This document shows, piece after piece, positions 7,442 through 14,788 of a stretch of 38,023 nucleotides of DNA (position 1 is its first letter; each line of letters begins with the position of its first letter). The stretch comes from Bacillota bacterium (GTDB taxonomy: Bacteria > Bacillota > Clostridia > Peptostreptococcales > Anaerovoracaceae). Under the pieces are notes generated by a model that did no database searches, was not told the DNA's origin, and saw only the letters and a list, made by a program, of their open reading frames with translations. The stretch covers positions 1 to 38,023 of the forward strand of contig JAEDDI010000016.1 in NCBI GenBank assembly GCA_016293805.1, in the 5' to 3' direction. The translations under genes were made by a program, and so were the position numbers.

Positions 7442-9283
7442 TTATTGCCTGAAATATTTCAATATATTTTCTGCATTTTTTTCAAGTATACCGGGGACTT
7501 CCATAAGCTGCTCCCTGGTGGCACTGCGTATATTATCTATACTTCCAAAATGGGCGAGAAGCGCATTTCGCTTCACAGGTCCTATTCCGTCAATCTCATC
7601 GAGAACAGAAGAAATCATCCCTTTCGTCCTCAGATTCCTGTGGTAGTCAATTGCAAATCTGTGCACTTCCTCCTGTATCGTCCCTATATATCTGAACAGC
7701 AGAGGATTGTCCTTCAAAGAAACGGTTTCAAACTCCCCTTCCCTTAAATATACAAGTTCCCTGGTCCTGTGAGAATCATCCTTAGCCATGCCGTAACACA
7801 CAATATCAAGGCCTGTTTCCCTAAGCACCTCATCTGCAGCAGCCACATGACCTCTGCCACCGTCAATCAGAATAATATCGGGAAGCACCTCAAATGCACT
7901 GTCTCCTTCCAGAGCCCTTCTGAATCTCCTTCCTAAAACCTCTTTCATGCTGGCATAATCATCAGGTCCTTCGACAGTCTTTATCCTGAACCGTCTGTAC
8001 TCTTTTTTCTGCTTCCTGCCGGCATCAAACACAACCATGGCTCCTACCGAATAAATACCGTTTATATCAGAAATATCATATGCCTCAACCCTGTAGCCGT
8101 GGGCATCGCTTTTCTGCAGACCATATATACTGTCAATCTGGTTTCTGAGCGCTTCATCTCTTTCTTTTTTTGCCTCCTCGCGTCCGTCTACCGTCCTTGC
8201 CATCTCAATTACATCTTTTCTCGCAAGATCCATCAGAGCCCGCTTTTCCCCCTTCTGCGGCATGAATATGCGTACTTTCCTACCCCAGACACTCTCAAGA
8301 TATTCCGCCAGCACAGCTGCATCCGATATCTCGATATCTGTCAGGATTTCACCCGGTCCTCTGGCAAGATCACTGTAGTACTGCTTGATGAAGGCTGCCA
8401 TCATCTCTTCTCTTGAATCACTTCCCTCAGCTGAAAGCGGGAAGGTTTCTCTTCCTGACAGCTTTCCCTCGCGAACATAAAAGAGCACCGCATAATATAC
8501 GCTGGCGCCTTTCATTACAAGAAGAAGATCCATATCCTTATCAGAACGCAGAACCACCCTCTGTTTCTCGCTAATAGCCTGCAGCGCAGCGATATTGTCC
8601 CTGTAGCATGCTGCTTTCTCAAACTCAAGTGATGATGCAGCTTCTTCGAGGAGAGCTTTCTGTTCTTCAATCAGGGTCCCGGAATTACCGTTGAGGAACT
8701 CAATCACCCTGTCAACCGACTTCATGTATTCCTCCCTTGATACATTTCCCGAGCATACGCCCCTGCACTGACTTATATGGTAATTCAGGCACGGCTTAAA
8801 CCCCGTATGGAAGTGAATAGCAGAGCACCTCTTCAGCATATAGAGATTCTCCAGAAACTCAACTATCCTGTTTACTGCTCCTGTATCCGAATACGGTCCG
8901 AAATACCTGGCTCCGTCATTTTCGATGCGCCTTGTCTTGAGTATCCTCGGATACTCCTCATTCAGTGTAACCTTAATATATGGATATGTCTTGTCATCCC
9001 TGAGAAGAATATTGTATCTCGGATTATGTCTCTTAATCAGATTGCATTCGAGTATGAGCGCTTCCATCTCGCTTCCGCATGTAATATACTCAAATTCTGC
9101 AATATGTGACACCATCGCTCTTACCTTCGGGTCCATATTCCTTGAACTCTGGAAATACTGCCTGACCCTGTTCTTAAGCGATACAGCCTTGCCGACGTAT
9201 ATAATCTTGCCAAGTCTGTCTTTGTGAATATATACTCCCGGTTTATCGGGAAGTTTTTTTAGATTATCCTGAATATCAAACAT
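7442..9283 (-). CDS. uvrC: Excinuclease ABC subunit C
   Basis: Makes the two incisions around bulky DNA lesions in nucleotide excision repair, working with UvrA and UvrB. 613 residues with complete architecture: GIY-YIG nuclease (about 13-95, GVYIHKDRLGKIIYVGKA) for the 3' cut; a conserved cysteine cluster (CSAIHFHTGFKPCLNYHISQC region); UVR/UvrB-binding helix (about 200-235); RNase H-like domain for the 5' cut (YDISDINGIYSVGAMVVF, later IDGGRGH); and C-terminal double helix-hairpin-helix (IDGIGPVKRNALLAHFGS). The ribosome site is weak. Starts 28 bases after dacA, so probably cotranscribed with it. Confidence 0.97.
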   Translation of the reverse strand: MFDIQDNLKKLPDKPGVYIHKDRLGKIIYVGKAVSLKNRVRQYFQSSRNMDPKVRAMVSHIAEFEYITCGSEMEALILECNLIKRHNPRYNILLRDDKTYPYIKVTLNEEYPRILKTRRIENDGARYFGPYSDTGAVNRIVEFLENLYMLKRCSAIHFHTGFKPCLNYHISQCRGVCSGNVSREEYMKSVDRVIEFLNGNSGTLIEEQKALLEEAASSLEFEKAACYRDNIAALQAISEKQRVVLRSDKDMDLLLVMKGASVYYAVLFYVREGKLSGRETFPLSAEGSDSREEMMAAFIKQYYSDLARGPGEILTDIEISDAAVLAEYLESVWGRKVRIFMPQKGEKRALMDLARKDVIEMARTVDGREEAKKERDEALRNQIDSIYGLQKSDAHGYRVEAYDISDINGIYSVGAMVVFDAGRKQKKEYRRFRIKTVEGPDDYASMKEVLGRRFRRALEGDSAFEVLPDIILIDGGRGHVAAADEVLRETGLDIVCYGMAKDDSHRTRELVYLREGEFETVSLKDNPLLFRYIGTIQEEVHRFAIDYHRNLRTKGMISSVLDEIDGIGPVKRNALLAHFGSIDNIRSATREQLMEVPGILEKNAENILKYFRQ

Positions 9284-9311
9284 ATTATCACTTAAATCAA
9301 AGGCCGCTAAA

Positions 9312-10646
9312 CTAATAGCGACCGTTGTTTCTGCTTCTTTCTTCTGCCAGCTGTCTTATTCTCTCCTGGCGTCTTTTCTTTCTTTTTCTCCTGTTAACAA
9401 TGCGGAGAACAATAATAAGGATGAAAAACAGAACTATTACTGCTGCGATTATGATCAGTGCCAACCTGCCCGGGTATGCAACATGCCCGTTATATATAAA
9501 GCTGAACACTCCTTCTTCTGCATCCTCTGATGTTACCACAGGTGTCTCCGATATGAGTTTGTCGCCGTCATATACACCGACTGTTCCAACAACTGTCCCC
9601 GCTTTCACAGGAGCAATGACATTATCAACCCACTCAACTTTAGTTGTATAGTTATCAGCAGACTCTCCCACTGCAAGGCTGCACGATGCAAAATACTGAG
9701 CCTCGCACTGAGTCTTGCCGCCGGCAGCCCCCTTTATCCTGATTTCACCGACCGCATCACCCGGCTTCAGCAGGTCCTCTGTTCTGTAATTGTCAAGTGC
9801 ATATTCAAGAAGCGCCTTGGAGTCTCCGAATCTGCCAAGATCGGATGAATGCATTACTACAGCAATAATCTCTGTTCCGTTCTTGTATGCAGCAGATGCG
9901 AGACAGCCCTGAGCCTTGTCGGTATATCCTGTCTTGACTCCTATTGCGTATTTATAGTATGGATGTTCTGCATTTCCGTTGACTCTAACTTCGCTTGTCT
10001 TGTCAAACAGAAGCCGGTTTGTGGAATACAAAACTCTGTACTCATGCTTGTTTGTCTTTGGAAGCGTATATGTATCCATCGAAACAATTTCTCTCAGAAC
10101 GTCATATTTCATGAACTCCTTTGCAATCATCGCAATATCATACGCTGTCGAAAGGTGCTTTGCAGAATCCAGTCCGTTTGGATTAACAAAACTGGTGTTC
10201 CTGCATCCCAGCTGTCCGGCCTTCTGATTCATCAGCGAGGCAAATTTCTCAACCGAGCCCGATATCTCCTTGGCCAGTGCAACAGCACAGTCGTTTGCAG
10301 ATGTGACCAGCATTGCCTTAAGCAGCTGCTCAACTGTGAACTTCTCGCCGTTCTTCATGTATATAACATTGCCGCCTGTATTGACAGTATCCTTATCCAC
10401 AGTGACAACCGTATCCATGGAAAGATTCTCTATAACAAGAATCGCTGTCATCATCTTTGTCATGCTGGCAGGCGCCATCTGCACCTCGGAATTCTTCTCC
10501 CAGATAACCTCTCCCGAATGAGCATCGATTATAATCGCTGTTGTCGCTTCAATCTCCGGCGGCTCCGAAACTTCTGCATATGCATCCTGAAACGAGCATC
10601 CAATCAGAAGTGCAAATGCAAGAACGAATGTCAGAAATTTTTTCAT
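9312..10646 (-). CDS. dacA: D-alanyl-D-alanine carboxypeptidase (PBP5/DacA type)
   Basis: Trims terminal D-Ala from peptidoglycan stem peptides outside the membrane. 444 residues: signal peptide 1-24; peptidase S11 domain with Ser61-x-x-Lys64 (SMTK), Ser116-Ala-Asn118 and a KTG motif in GVKTGYTDKAQG; then the PBP5-type C-terminal beta domain. Instead of the usual amphipathic helix it ends in a true transmembrane helix (about 391-415) and a very basic cytosolic tail (RRKRKKRR...). The signal also contains LIGC, which could be read as a lipobox at Cys17. Start at 10646 is chosen for its GAGGAG site; the frame opens further upstream. Own promoter; uvrC follows. Confidence 0.92.
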   Translation of the reverse strand: MKKFLTFVLAFALLIGCSFQDAYAEVSEPPEIEATTAIIIDAHSGEVIWEKNSEVQMAPASMTKMMTAILVIENLSMDTVVTVDKDTVNTGGNVIYMKNGEKFTVEQLLKAMLVTSANDCAVALAKEISGSVEKFASLMNQKAGQLGCRNTSFVNPNGLDSAKHLSTAYDIAMIAKEFMKYDVLREIVSMDTYTLPKTNKHEYRVLYSTNRLLFDKTSEVRVNGNAEHPYYKYAIGVKTGYTDKAQGCLASAAYKNGTEIIAVVMHSSDLGRFGDSKALLEYALDNYRTEDLLKPGDAVGEIRIKGAAGGKTQCEAQYFASCSLAVGESADNYTTKVEWVDNVIAPVKAGTVVGTVGVYDGDKLISETPVVTSEDAEEGVFSFIYNGHVAYPGRLALIIIAAVIVLFFILIIVLRIVNRRKRKKRRQERIRQLAEERSRNNGRY

Positions 10647-10679
10647 CCGTTTTTCTCCTCTGTCTTTTACTAACATCTA

Positions 10680-10708
10680 ATTATATCAGAAAAGCCTTTC
10701 TCAGTGAA
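10680..10708 (-). promoter_or_regulatory. dacA promoter inside the serC terminator
   Basis: Minus strand -35 TTCACT (10703-10708), 17-base spacer, -10 TATAAT (10680-10685); start near 10673. The -35 box lies in the loop and arm of the upstream terminator hairpin. Confidence 0.55.
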
Positions 10709-10715
10709 AGGCTTT
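10686..10715 (-). terminator. Hairpin terminator after serC
   Basis: Perfect 10-bp stem (10706-10715 with 10691-10700), 5-base loop, and TTTTCT at the end. The short T-run makes it a modest terminator. Confidence 0.6.
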
Positions 10716-10725
10716 GCGCTAATTT

Positions 10726-11823
10726 CTATTTATTTTCTTTTTCAAATTCTGCCATGAAACTGATAAGAGCGTCAACGCCCTCAACAGGCATAGCATTGTA
10801 TATGCTCGCTCTCATGCCGCCGACCGATCTGTGACCATTGAGATTCACAAGACCCGCAAGCCTTCCCTCAGCTACAAATTTCTTGTCAAGCTCAGGATTT
10901 CCTGTCACGAATGTGACATTCATAAGCGATCTGTCTTCCTTTGCCTCAACAGGACATGTGAACAGTTCACTGCTGTCTATAAAGTCATGAAGTCTGCCGG
11001 CTTTGATTACATTCTGACTGTGAACAGACTCAATTCCTCCCAGTTTCTTAATATGTTTAAATACCAGTCCTGCTACATAGATTCCAAAGCATGGCGGTGT
11101 ATTGTAGCTTGAGCTGTTATCTGCATGAATCCTGTAATCAAGATATGTAGGACAGTTTTCAGGTGCATTTCCAAGCAGGTCCTCTCTGATAATCACAATT
11201 GTAACACCTGCAGGTCCGACATTCTTCTGTGCTCCGGCATATATCAGCCCGAATTTCGATACATCAATCTTCTCCGAAAGAATACATGATGACATATCTG
11301 CCACAAGAGGGATATCTCCTGTATCCGGGATATATGAGTAGTGAGTTCCGTATATTGTATTGTTGAAACATATATGAACATAATCCGCGTCTTCCCTGAA
11401 ATCCTCTCTGGTGAGCTTTGGAATATATGTAAAATTGCTCTCTTCGGATGATGCAGCAACCCTTATATCTCCGAATTTCTGTGCTTCCTTGTAGGCCTTC
11501 TTCGCCCAGCTGCCTGTAATGATGTAATCAGCCTTCTTTGATTTTCTGAGAAGATTTAATGGTACCATAGCAAACTGAAGGGTTCCTCCACCCTGAAGGA
11601 ACAGCACCCTGTAATTGTCCGGTATTTCAAGTATATCCCTTAAATCCTGCTCTGCATCTGCAAGAATCTGCTTAAACTCAGCTGACCTGTGGCTCATTTC
11701 CATCACTGACTGTCCCGATTCCCCGTAATTCGGCAAATCATTAGAAACTTCCTCTATTACATCAAGAGGAAGCATCGATGGTCCTGCAGCAAAATTGTAG
11801 ACCCTGTTATATTTTTGTTTCAT
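10726..11823 (-). CDS. serC: Phosphoserine aminotransferase
   Basis: PLP enzyme that converts 3-phosphohydroxypyruvate and glutamate to O-phosphoserine, the second step of serine synthesis. 365 residues, full length. Starts with the family hallmark YNFAAGPSMLP; Lys200 in YAGAQKNVGPAG is the PLP-binding lysine; MSHRSAEF and the C-terminal GHRSVGGMRASIYNAMP are typical. GGAGG ribosome site 6 bases before ATG. Transcribed away from serA, which makes its substrate, across a palindromic promoter region, so both genes should respond to the same signal. Confidence 0.97.
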   Translation of the reverse strand: MKQKYNRVYNFAAGPSMLPLDVIEEVSNDLPNYGESGQSVMEMSHRSAEFKQILADAEQDLRDILEIPDNYRVLFLQGGGTLQFAMVPLNLLRKSKKADYIITGSWAKKAYKEAQKFGDIRVAASSEESNFTYIPKLTREDFREDADYVHICFNNTIYGTHYSYIPDTGDIPLVADMSSCILSEKIDVSKFGLIYAGAQKNVGPAGVTIVIIREDLLGNAPENCPTYLDYRIHADNSSSYNTPPCFGIYVAGLVFKHIKKLGGIESVHSQNVIKAGRLHDFIDSSELFTCPVEAKEDRSLMNVTFVTGNPELDKKFVAEGRLAGLVNLNGHRSVGGMRASIYNAMPVEGVDALISFMAEFEKENK

Positions 11824-11852
11824 TTTTTCCTCCGTTTACACAAATTTAAGAC

Positions 11853-11893
11853 TATTGTATCACTTTACTTGACTCAAGTAAAGTGATACAATA
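11853..11893. promoter_or_regulatory. 41-bp perfect palindrome carrying mirrored serC and serA promoters
   Basis: Two 20-base arms (11853-11872 and 11874-11893) are exact reverse complements around the single base 11873. Each strand reads -35 TTTACT, 17-base spacer, -10 TACAAT: for serA at 11864-11869 and 11887-11892, for serC at 11882-11877 and 11859-11854. The two promoters are therefore identical by symmetry and overlap, so one RNA polymerase would block the other. Leaders of about 25 bases result for both genes. It could also be an operator for a dimeric regulator. Sequence facts are certain; promoter use is inferred. Confidence 0.75.
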
Positions 11894-11925
11894 ATTGATG
11901 TACTATTTTTTCGAGGTGATAAACA

Positions 11926-13062
11926 GTGTATAATATTTCTACTTTAAACAAGATTTCACCAGTTGGATTATCAGATTTTACTGATGAATATACAGTATCA
12001 GATGACATAGACAAAGCAGATGCGATACTCGTAAGAAGCCAGGCAATGCATGATATGACTTTTTCAGACAGTCTTCTTGCCATAGCAAGAGCAGGAGTCG
12101 GCGTGAACAACATTCCTCTCGACAGATGTGCAGAGGAAGGAATTGTTGTAATGAACACGCCAGGTGCCAATGCCAACGGCGTTAAGGAACTTGTAATTGC
12201 CGGCATGCTATTATCATACAGAAACATCGTAGATGCCGCAAACTGGGTTCAGACGCTTGAGGACGGTGAACTGTCAGTTGAAAAACAGGTTGAGAAGAGC
12301 AAGAGCCGTTTCAAGGGAAATGAAATAAGCGGCAAGAATCTGGGCATCATCGGTCTTGGCGGAATCGGCGTATCGATTGCAAATGCCGCAACCGCTCTGG
12401 GTATGAGAGTTACAGGATATGATCCGTTTTTTTCAGCCAGAAATGCTCTCAGACTTGACAGCAGAGTGACTGTAGCAAATGAGATGATGGACGTTGTTCC
12501 TGATGCTGACTTTCTTATTGCTCAGGTTCACTCAACACCTGCCACAAAACACCTGATAAGCAGCGAGGTTATCGATGCTATGAAGGATGGGGCAGTCCTT
12601 CTCAACTTTGCAAGGGCACCGATTGTTGATGAAGATGCAGCGCTCAGAGCTCTTGAAAGCGGCAGACTCAGAAATTATGTAACTGACTTTGCTCACAGCA
12701 GCGTCATCGGAAGAGAAGGCGTTATTGCTCTGCCTCACCTTGGTGCTTCAACAGATGAAGCAGAAGACAACTGTGCAGTTATGGCGGTGCATCAGATCAG
12801 AGAATATATCGAAAACGGCAATATCATCAACTCATGCAACTTCCCGTCTGTAAATCTTGGACCTAGGAAAGGAACAAGAATAGCTATCCTTTCAAAGGCT
12901 GATGATTCAATACTCAGTGATGCTGCTGCAGTACTTAATGTCAAGAAGATTGCAAGCGAATCAAACGACAAATACGCATACACTCTCATTGAAACAGACG
13001 ATGCTGTTGACGATGTTGCAATAAAAAACGACAATATTATAAGAATAAGAGTGATAAAATAG
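11926..13062 (+). CDS. serA: D-3-phosphoglycerate dehydrogenase
   Basis: Oxidises 3-phosphoglycerate to 3-phosphohydroxypyruvate, the entry step to serine, using NAD. 378 residues, a short clostridial form: N-terminal substrate domain with GVGVNNIPLDRC, Rossmann motif GLGGIG (143-148) and an acidic YDP after the second strand (NAD preference), catalytic Arg in NFARAPIVDE and His in LPHLGAST. The usual DVFxxEP glutamate segment is replaced by a shorter TDFAHSSVIGREGV, as expected for this subfamily. A reduced ACT-like tail (about 320-378) may sense serine. Starts with GTG, with GAGGTG at 11913-11918. A hairpin terminator follows. Confidence 0.94.
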   Translation: MYNISTLNKISPVGLSDFTDEYTVSDDIDKADAILVRSQAMHDMTFSDSLLAIARAGVGVNNIPLDRCAEEGIVVMNTPGANANGVKELVIAGMLLSYRNIVDAANWVQTLEDGELSVEKQVEKSKSRFKGNEISGKNLGIIGLGGIGVSIANAATALGMRVTGYDPFFSARNALRLDSRVTVANEMMDVVPDADFLIAQVHSTPATKHLISSEVIDAMKDGAVLLNFARAPIVDEDAALRALESGRLRNYVTDFAHSSVIGREGVIALPHLGASTDEAEDNCAVMAVHQIREYIENGNIINSCNFPSVNLGPRKGTRIAILSKADDSILSDAAAVLNVKKIASESNDKYAYTLIETDDAVDDVAIKNDNIIRIRVIK

Positions 13063-13064
13063 AC

Positions 13065-13088
13065 AAGAGGTGCTTTCGCACCTCTTTC
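13065..13088. terminator. Shared hairpin between serA and the VWA gene
   Basis: 9-bp perfect stem (13065-13073 with 13078-13086), TTTC loop, between two genes that run toward each other. T-rich on the plus side only weakly; probably a bidirectional terminator of modest strength. Confidence 0.6.
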
Positions 13089-13090
13089 AG

Positions 13091-13741
13091 TTATTTCTTC
13101 CTTCCTCTTCTTCTGTAATCCTCCTCAATGGAGTCCTTCCATGATGCACCTTTAAGACCTGCACCCCTTGACATTGTCACGGCGTTGGAAACGGCGGAGA
13201 AGTTGACTGCAATACCTTCAGAATCACATTCATATCTGACTGCCCTGTCAGCTGGAATACCTATTTTGGCAGCCTCACCCACTGCATCAATGTTTGCACC
13301 CAGGAACATAAAATCCCATCCCATTTCCTGCTTTTTCGATATCATGGTTCTGACCTTATCATATGTATACTCTCTGCTGGCATTTTCAAGCCCGTCTGTA
13401 GTTATAACAAAGACCGTCTTTTCAGGCACATCCTCGCTGCGCGCATACCTGTGAACAGTCTCTATGTGATGAACCGCCCTTCCCACTGCATCAAGAAGCG
13501 CAGTACAGCCTCTTACGTAATAGTCACTGTCTGACAGCTCCCTGACGTCAGCAATATTCACTCTGTCATGGATAACCTCACTCACATCATCAAACAGAAC
13601 AGTGGAAACATACGCCTCCCCCTTCTCTTTCTTCTGACGCTCAATCATGGAGTTGAATCCGCCTGTTGTATCGCTTTCAAGTCCGCTCATAGATCCGCTT
13701 CTGTCAAGAATAAATACAAGTTCTGTTAATCCTTTTCTCAT
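13091..13741 (-). CDS. von Willebrand factor A domain protein (TerY-like)
   Basis: 216-residue cytosolic VWA protein. Almost the entire chain is one VWA fold with a complete metal-ion-dependent adhesion site: DRSGSM (Asp13, Ser15, Ser17), the RGCTALLDAVG threonine and TTDGLENAS aspartate. Such proteins usually act as metal-dependent protein-binding modules, and short stand-alone forms resemble TerY of tellurite-type stress systems; the target is unknown. No signal peptide; a basic tail (RRRGRKK) ends it. AGGAG ribosome site. Lies 88 bases after the macro-domain gene in the same direction, so the two likely form a unit. Confidence 0.85.
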   Translation of the reverse strand: MRKGLTELVFILDRSGSMSGLESDTTGGFNSMIERQKKEKGEAYVSTVLFDDVSEVIHDRVNIADVRELSDSDYYVRGCTALLDAVGRAVHHIETVHRYARSEDVPEKTVFVITTDGLENASREYTYDKVRTMISKKQEMGWDFMFLGANIDAVGEAAKIGIPADRAVRYECDSEGIAVNFSAVSNAVTMSRGAGLKGASWKDSIEEDYRRRGRKK

Positions 13742-13829
13742 CGTCTTTAATCTCCTTTCGGCCTTTGATCTTTCATATACCGAAAGAATACATCATATGA
13801 GATGTATTGTGGTCACCTGTCGGGCGACA

Positions 13830-14735
13830 TCAGATGAGAGGCTCAAGACCGTGCTCAAACAGAGCCACATTTATATCATAAATATCATATATGCCTTCCT
13901 GTATGAAATAGCGGATAGCGCTGTCCTCTCTGCTGCTTGGAGAAAAAGCATATCCCGCTCTTGCGAGAAGATCGACAGTCTCGTCAAGAGAAAGCTCCAG
14001 CGCTATTGCAAACGAAAGAACCGTCTTCTTTCCGGGATGATAGTCTCTGCTGCTCCTTATCTTCGAAAAATGCTTTCTGGATATGTTTGCCCTGTGATAC
14101 ACCTCCGAATCCTTAAGTCCTCTGTCATCTATCATACGAAGAAGTGTTTCCTGAAAAGTCTCAGAAACCTCACTGATGACATTGTCAAGACTCCTGTATG
14201 CCGACGGAGCGCAGATGCATTCCTCTTCGAGAGCAGAGACTGAGCTCATCACCGGAGCCCTGCCAGCAGGGGCAAAAATTTTTCCTGCTTCAAACACAAG
14301 CCTTTCGGATATGTATATCTGAACTTCGATATCAGTATCTCTGAGAATATCTACAGCATATTCAAGCGTTCTGTTCGCATCTATACCGTTGCTGCCTGCG
14401 CCAAGCAGCGGAAAGGCAATTGAGTCCAGTTTAAGTCTGTCTGCAAGTTCAAGGCATCCTCTGTAGCACAGCGCAAGTATCTCCTCATTTCCCGCCTTAG
14501 GCGCAACCGTATGGAATATGTACCGTGCATTGAGTTTAAATGCGGGCGTTACAGCCGTCTGACCGTAATCCAGAACCCCTATCTTCTCTCTTTCGGCAAA
14601 CAGCTTATCGTACCCTGCTGCACGGTAGATATGCATATCCACGCCCCTTCCGACAGCCACATCGGTATTAGCCGAATTGACTATTACATCTGCTGCAGCG
14701 GTTGTAATATCTCCTCTTATAATCTTAATACTCAT
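13830..14735 (-). CDS. Macro-domain protein with C-terminal HTH-like domain
   Basis: 301 residues. The N-terminal half (1-155) is a macro domain that binds or hydrolyses ADP-ribose derivatives: VNSANTDVAVGRGVDMHIYRAAG (about 19-41), HTVAP, and the loop FPLLGAGSNG (108-117). The C-terminal part (about 193-301) looks like an XRE/Cro-type helix-turn-helix with extension: DSEVYHRANISRKHFSKIRS, KKTVLSFAIALELSLDETVDLLARAGY, then a distinctive GIYDIYDINVALFEHG end. It may link ADP-ribose sensing to DNA or protein binding (inference). Start at 14735 follows GGGAGAAG. A weak hairpin (13787-13808) separates it from the VWA gene. Confidence 0.82.
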   Translation of the reverse strand: MSIKIIRGDITTAAADVIVNSANTDVAVGRGVDMHIYRAAGYDKLFAEREKIGVLDYGQTAVTPAFKLNARYIFHTVAPKAGNEEILALCYRGCLELADRLKLDSIAFPLLGAGSNGIDANRTLEYAVDILRDTDIEVQIYISERLVFEAGKIFAPAGRAPVMSSVSALEEECICAPSAYRSLDNVISEVSETFQETLLRMIDDRGLKDSEVYHRANISRKHFSKIRSSRDYHPGKKTVLSFAIALELSLDETVDLLARAGYAFSPSSREDSAIRYFIQEGIYDIYDINVALFEHGLEPLI

Positions 14736-14745
14736 TTCTTCTCCC

Positions 14746-14778
14746 GAAAACAACACCCCTGCTGTGATGCAGAGGTGT
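14746..14778 (-). terminator. Terminator of the Na/Pi cotransporter gene
   Basis: Minus-strand 10-bp stem (14769-14778 with 14753-14762, one G-U), 6-base loop, then TGTTTTC. It ends just before the ribosome site of the macro-domain gene, which may therefore depend on read-through. Confidence 0.6.
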
Positions 14779-14788
14779 ACATATTATG

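Noticed and set aside
9849..10673. 274-codon plus-strand open frame opposite dacA
   Set aside because: Complete overlap with a well-supported carboxypeptidase; Cys/His/Leu-rich composition typical of an antisense shadow; no ribosome site.
11853..11893. Palindrome as a simple terminator
   Set aside because: It lies between the starts of two diverging genes, has only a one-base centre and no T-tract, so it is not a gene-end signal.
13787..13808. 8-bp hairpin between the macro-domain and VWA genes as a strong terminator
   Set aside because: Short stem and no proper T-tract; at most partial attenuation, so the two genes are still treated as one unit.
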